Below, one piece after another: positions 42,939 to 44,741 of a DNA stretch of 44,741 nt (positions are counted from its first letter, which is position 1; each line of letters opens with the position of its first letter). The stretch is from Planctomycetota bacterium (GTDB lineage Bacteria; Planctomycetota; Planctomycetia; Gemmatales; Gemmataceae): contig JAKBCS010000029.1 in NCBI GenBank assembly GCA_021807595.1, positions 1-44,741 of the forward strand. Direction: 5' to 3'. Made by a program: the position numbers and the translations under genes. The notes beneath the pieces are model-generated. The model saw only the letters and a program-made list of their open reading frames with translations. It was not told the DNA's origin and searched no databases.

Positions 42939-43634
42939 ATGCAACTGCTGGCACCGGATATTCTGGAAGAGGCTCGTGGCCTGTCGCCGTGGGTGAGTGG
43001 CACGGGGATCGCGCTGGGCTTTCTTCTCTGGTTGTACGGTGGGCGAACGCATCGCTTCTGGTTGGCGATGAGCGTGACGTTGACGGCGGGGGTGATGGGA
43101 CTATCTCTGGGCCGCACCTATGGAATGCAGCCGCTCGTGGCCGGGTTGTTGTTGGCCGTGTCGGCGGGGGCGTTGGCGCTCTCGCTGGTGCGCATTCTCC
43201 TCTTTGCCGTGGGGGGCTTGACCGCGCTCACCCTACTGCAAACGCTGACACCGGCTTGGGAAGAACCGATTGCCGTCTTCCTCGTCGGCGGACTAATCGG
43301 CGTCCTACTGTACCGCTTTTGGATCGTGGTATTCTCCAGCACGATCGGCGGCGTTTTGATGGCCTACAGCGCTATGGCTTTGCTGGATCGATTTCATAGA
43401 CTGGATAGTGTCGCTTGGACAGAGAAAAACGGCCCCCTCTTGAATTGGGCGTGCGGCGCGTGGATTGTCCTGGGCGTTCTGATTCAACTCTTGTTGGATC
43501 GTCGCCGTCGCCGCAAGGCTCAAGCGTCGGAAGGAGGAGCCGATTTGGTAGAGGAACCTCCTCCACCCGCTAGACCCGTGCCGACGGGGTTGCGGACGTG
43601 GAGTGAAAAGTGGATCGATCGCCTCGCCGGCTAG
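42939..43634 (+). CDS. Multi-pass membrane protein of unknown function
   Basis: 231 aa with about seven transmembrane helices (SGTGIALGFLLWLYGG, FWLAMSVTLTAGVMGLSLG, PLVAGLLLAVSAGALALSL, ILLFAVGGLTALTLLQ, IAVFLVGGLIGVLLYRFWIVV, GGVLMAYSAMALL, ACGAWIVLGVLIQLLL) and a basic, then Pro-rich, cytosolic tail. It has the overall look of TMEM198/DUF4203-type proteins but I cannot confirm this. The start at ATG 42939 has GAGGT 8 nt upstream. It lies 12 bp before the next small membrane protein gene, so they are likely cotranscribed, possibly with bioB. Confidence 0.75.
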   Translation: MQLLAPDILEEARGLSPWVSGTGIALGFLLWLYGGRTHRFWLAMSVTLTAGVMGLSLGRTYGMQPLVAGLLLAVSAGALALSLVRILLFAVGGLTALTLLQTLTPAWEEPIAVFLVGGLIGVLLYRFWIVVFSSTIGGVLMAYSAMALLDRFHRLDSVAWTEKNGPLLNWACGAWIVLGVLIQLLLDRRRRRKAQASEGGADLVEEPPPPARPVPTGLRTWSEKWIDRLAG

Positions 43635-43646
43635 AGAGACGACTTC

Positions 43647-43847
43647 ATGCTCCGCCGCCTGCTTCTCGGACTTCTACTGGGTCTGTCCTTGCTGTTCGCT
43701 GACTCTACGACCGCGCGCGCGCAACAGCCTTCCGCCCCTGAGGTGGAGAAAAGCGATAAGTCTACTCCCGTTTTTCCCTATTTCCTTCTGATTATCTACT
43801 CGTTGTTGATTTTGACCGTCGTGTGCATGCCCAGCCGCAAGGCTTGA
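43647..43847 (+). CDS. Small membrane protein with signal peptide and one transmembrane segment
   Basis: 66 aa. The N-terminal signal (RRLLLGLLLGLSLLFADSTTARA, cleavage before QQPS) is followed by about 20 hydrophilic residues and a transmembrane helix (YFLLIIYSLLILTVVC), ending in a short basic tail SRKA. No family recognised. GAGAG lies 8-12 nt upstream. It sits between the multi-pass membrane protein and bioB in the same direction. Confidence 0.65.
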   Translation: MLRRLLLGLLLGLSLLFADSTTARAQQPSAPEVEKSDKSTPVFPYFLLIIYSLLILTVVCMPSRKA

Positions 43848-43910
43848 GGTCGCTTCGAGCGGGTCGAGCCAAGTGGAAGTACCCGAATAGTATCGAGGAG
43901 AAGTGTTTTC

Positions 43911-44741
43911 ATGCCGTCTGCCGAACTACCCGATCTACTGGCTCTCGGTCGCCGCGTCATCGACGGCGGCGAAGTGACCCGCGAAGAAGCACGGCAACTC
44001 TTCGCATTGGAAGGCGACGACCGCTACGATCTGTTCTATGCGGCTCATAAAGTCCGTCGCCATTTCCACAGCAATCGCGTGACCTTTTGCAGCATTCTAC
44101 CGACGAAGTTCGGCAATTGCGGCGAAGATTGTAAGTTCTGTGCCCAGAGCGCCCATTTCGACGCCGGCGTCACGCCGCACGCCATGATGGGTGGCGACGA
44201 GGTGGCTAAAGCTTGCACCGATGCCCGCGACCGCGGTGCCAGCGCCTTCGGCATCGTCAACAGCGGACGGGGGCCGACCAAGCGCGAATGGCCGAAGATC
44301 ATGGAAGCGGTCCACGCCATGAAGGAAGTGGACGGCATCTGCCATTGCGCGACCCTCGGCACGCTCACCGAAGAACAGGCGCTCGATCTCAAGGCGGCCG
44401 GCGTTCGCCGCATCAATCACAATCTCGAAACCTCGCGCGAGTTCTATCCGCAAATCGTAACCACTCACACCTGGCAAGAGCGCGTCGACACGGTACGGCT
44501 GGCGCAAAAGGTGGGTCTGGAAACGTGTTGCGGGTGCATCTTCGGCATGGGCGAATCCATCGAGGACCGCGTCAGCTTGGCGTTCAGCTTGAAAGAACTG
44601 AACCCCAGTGTCGTGCCGTTGAATTTTCTCTTCCCCATCCCCGGCACTCCGCTGGAGAACGCGCCGCGCCTCAAACCGATGGAGATCCTGAAGATCGTCG
44701 CCGTCATGCGCCTGATCCTGCCGCGTCAAGATTTGAAAGTG
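43911..44741 (+). CDS. bioB: Biotin synthase (5' part, truncated by window end)
   Basis: 277 codons are visible with no stop before the window edge. A radical-SAM enzyme that inserts sulfur into dethiobiotin. The Fe4S4 motif is C-x3-C-x2-C in NCGEDCKFCAQSAHF. Other BioB segments are ATLGTLTEEQALDLKAAGV, RINHNLETSREFY, THTWQERVDTV, CCGCIFGMGES, and the VVPLNFLFPIPGTPL strand. GAGGAG lies about 11 nt before the ATG. The visible part covers most of the catalytic barrel; the C-terminal end lies beyond the window. Biotin synthase is not part of the gcv/lipM pathway, though both use octanoyl/pimeloyl-type acyl chemistry. Confidence 0.95.
   Translation, partial: MPSAELPDLLALGRRVIDGGEVTREEARQLFALEGDDRYDLFYAAHKVRRHFHSNRVTFCSILPTKFGNCGEDCKFCAQSAHFDAGVTPHAMMGGDEVAKACTDARDRGASAFGIVNSGRGPTKREWPKIMEAVHAMKEVDGICHCATLGTLTEEQALDLKAAGVRRINHNLETSREFYPQIVTTHTWQERVDTVRLAQKVGLETCCGCIFGMGESIEDRVSLAFSLKELNPSVVPLNFLFPIPGTPLENAPRLKPMEILKIVAVMRLILPRQDLKV

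Overview
The window looks like a GC-rich planctomycete chromosome, most likely a Gemmata-type organism. The main evidence is the set of planctomycete-specific surface and periplasmic families: Planctomycete cytochrome C, DUF1549/DUF1553, DUF1501, DUF1552, DUF1587/1592/1588/1585, and a PVC-type CxxCH heme protein. A giant Ser/Thr kinase fused to a tubulin/FtsZ-like domain, many secreted repeat proteins and abundant palindromic elements fit the same picture. I see no tRNA, rRNA, CRISPR array, transposase or phage gene.

Layout: 0-13.7 kb holds three cytochrome-like secreted cassettes. Two are DUF1549/DUF1553-DUF1501 pairs (14-4157 and 10056-13653, both +). One is a DUF1592-class/DUF1552 pair (9750-4232, -). 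13.7-15 kb has two convergent HEAT-repeat proteins. 20.4-15.0 kb (-) is a complete split-type glycine cleavage operon, gcvT-gcvH-gcvPA-gcvPB, ending in a Cys-type octanoyltransferase (LipM-like) that would start lipoylation of GcvH. Its mRNA appears to begin with a folded leader. 20.6-25.3 kb has an M28 peptidase (+), a beta-propeller/phosphoesterase (-) and a phosphatidylcholine-synthase-type CDP-alcohol transferase (+). 25.4-29.1 kb (-) is the kinase-tubulin fusion. 29.4-30.3 kb has two tiny Cys-rich lipoproteins, followed by a gene-poor stretch that ends in a strong terminator.

31-34.3 kb (-) has CTP synthase (pyrG), a remnant of kdsB facing a remnant of a PIN-domain vapC, then a PadR regulator overlapping a CcsA-like membrane protein. 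34.4-36.1 kb (-) is an LRR protein with a Lys-rich tail, followed by a prenyltransferase-repeat protein. 36.3-38.1 kb (+) is a Y-family DNA polymerase with an unidentified companion. 42.6-38.2 kb (-) is an SGNH hydrolase overlapping a large propeller/HEAT/cytochrome protein. 42.9-44.7 kb (+) has two small membrane proteins and the 5' 831 nt of biotin synthase (bioB), cut by the window end.

The most interesting signals are small structural ones. (1) A palindrome plus a 25-bp duplication rebuilds the gcvPA/gcvPB stop/start junction. (2) A 48-bp palindromic element is inserted in frame between the n- and h-regions of a signal peptide; its second copy differs by compensatory stem changes. (3) A deletion scar fuses the 3' ends of divergent kdsB and vapC. 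(4) A second palindrome family supplies one gene's stop codon and abuts another gene's start. No defence island or obvious new multi-gene system is visible. The best candidates for undescribed biology are the kinase-tubulin fusion, the PadR/CcsA-like pair and the polymerase companion gene.
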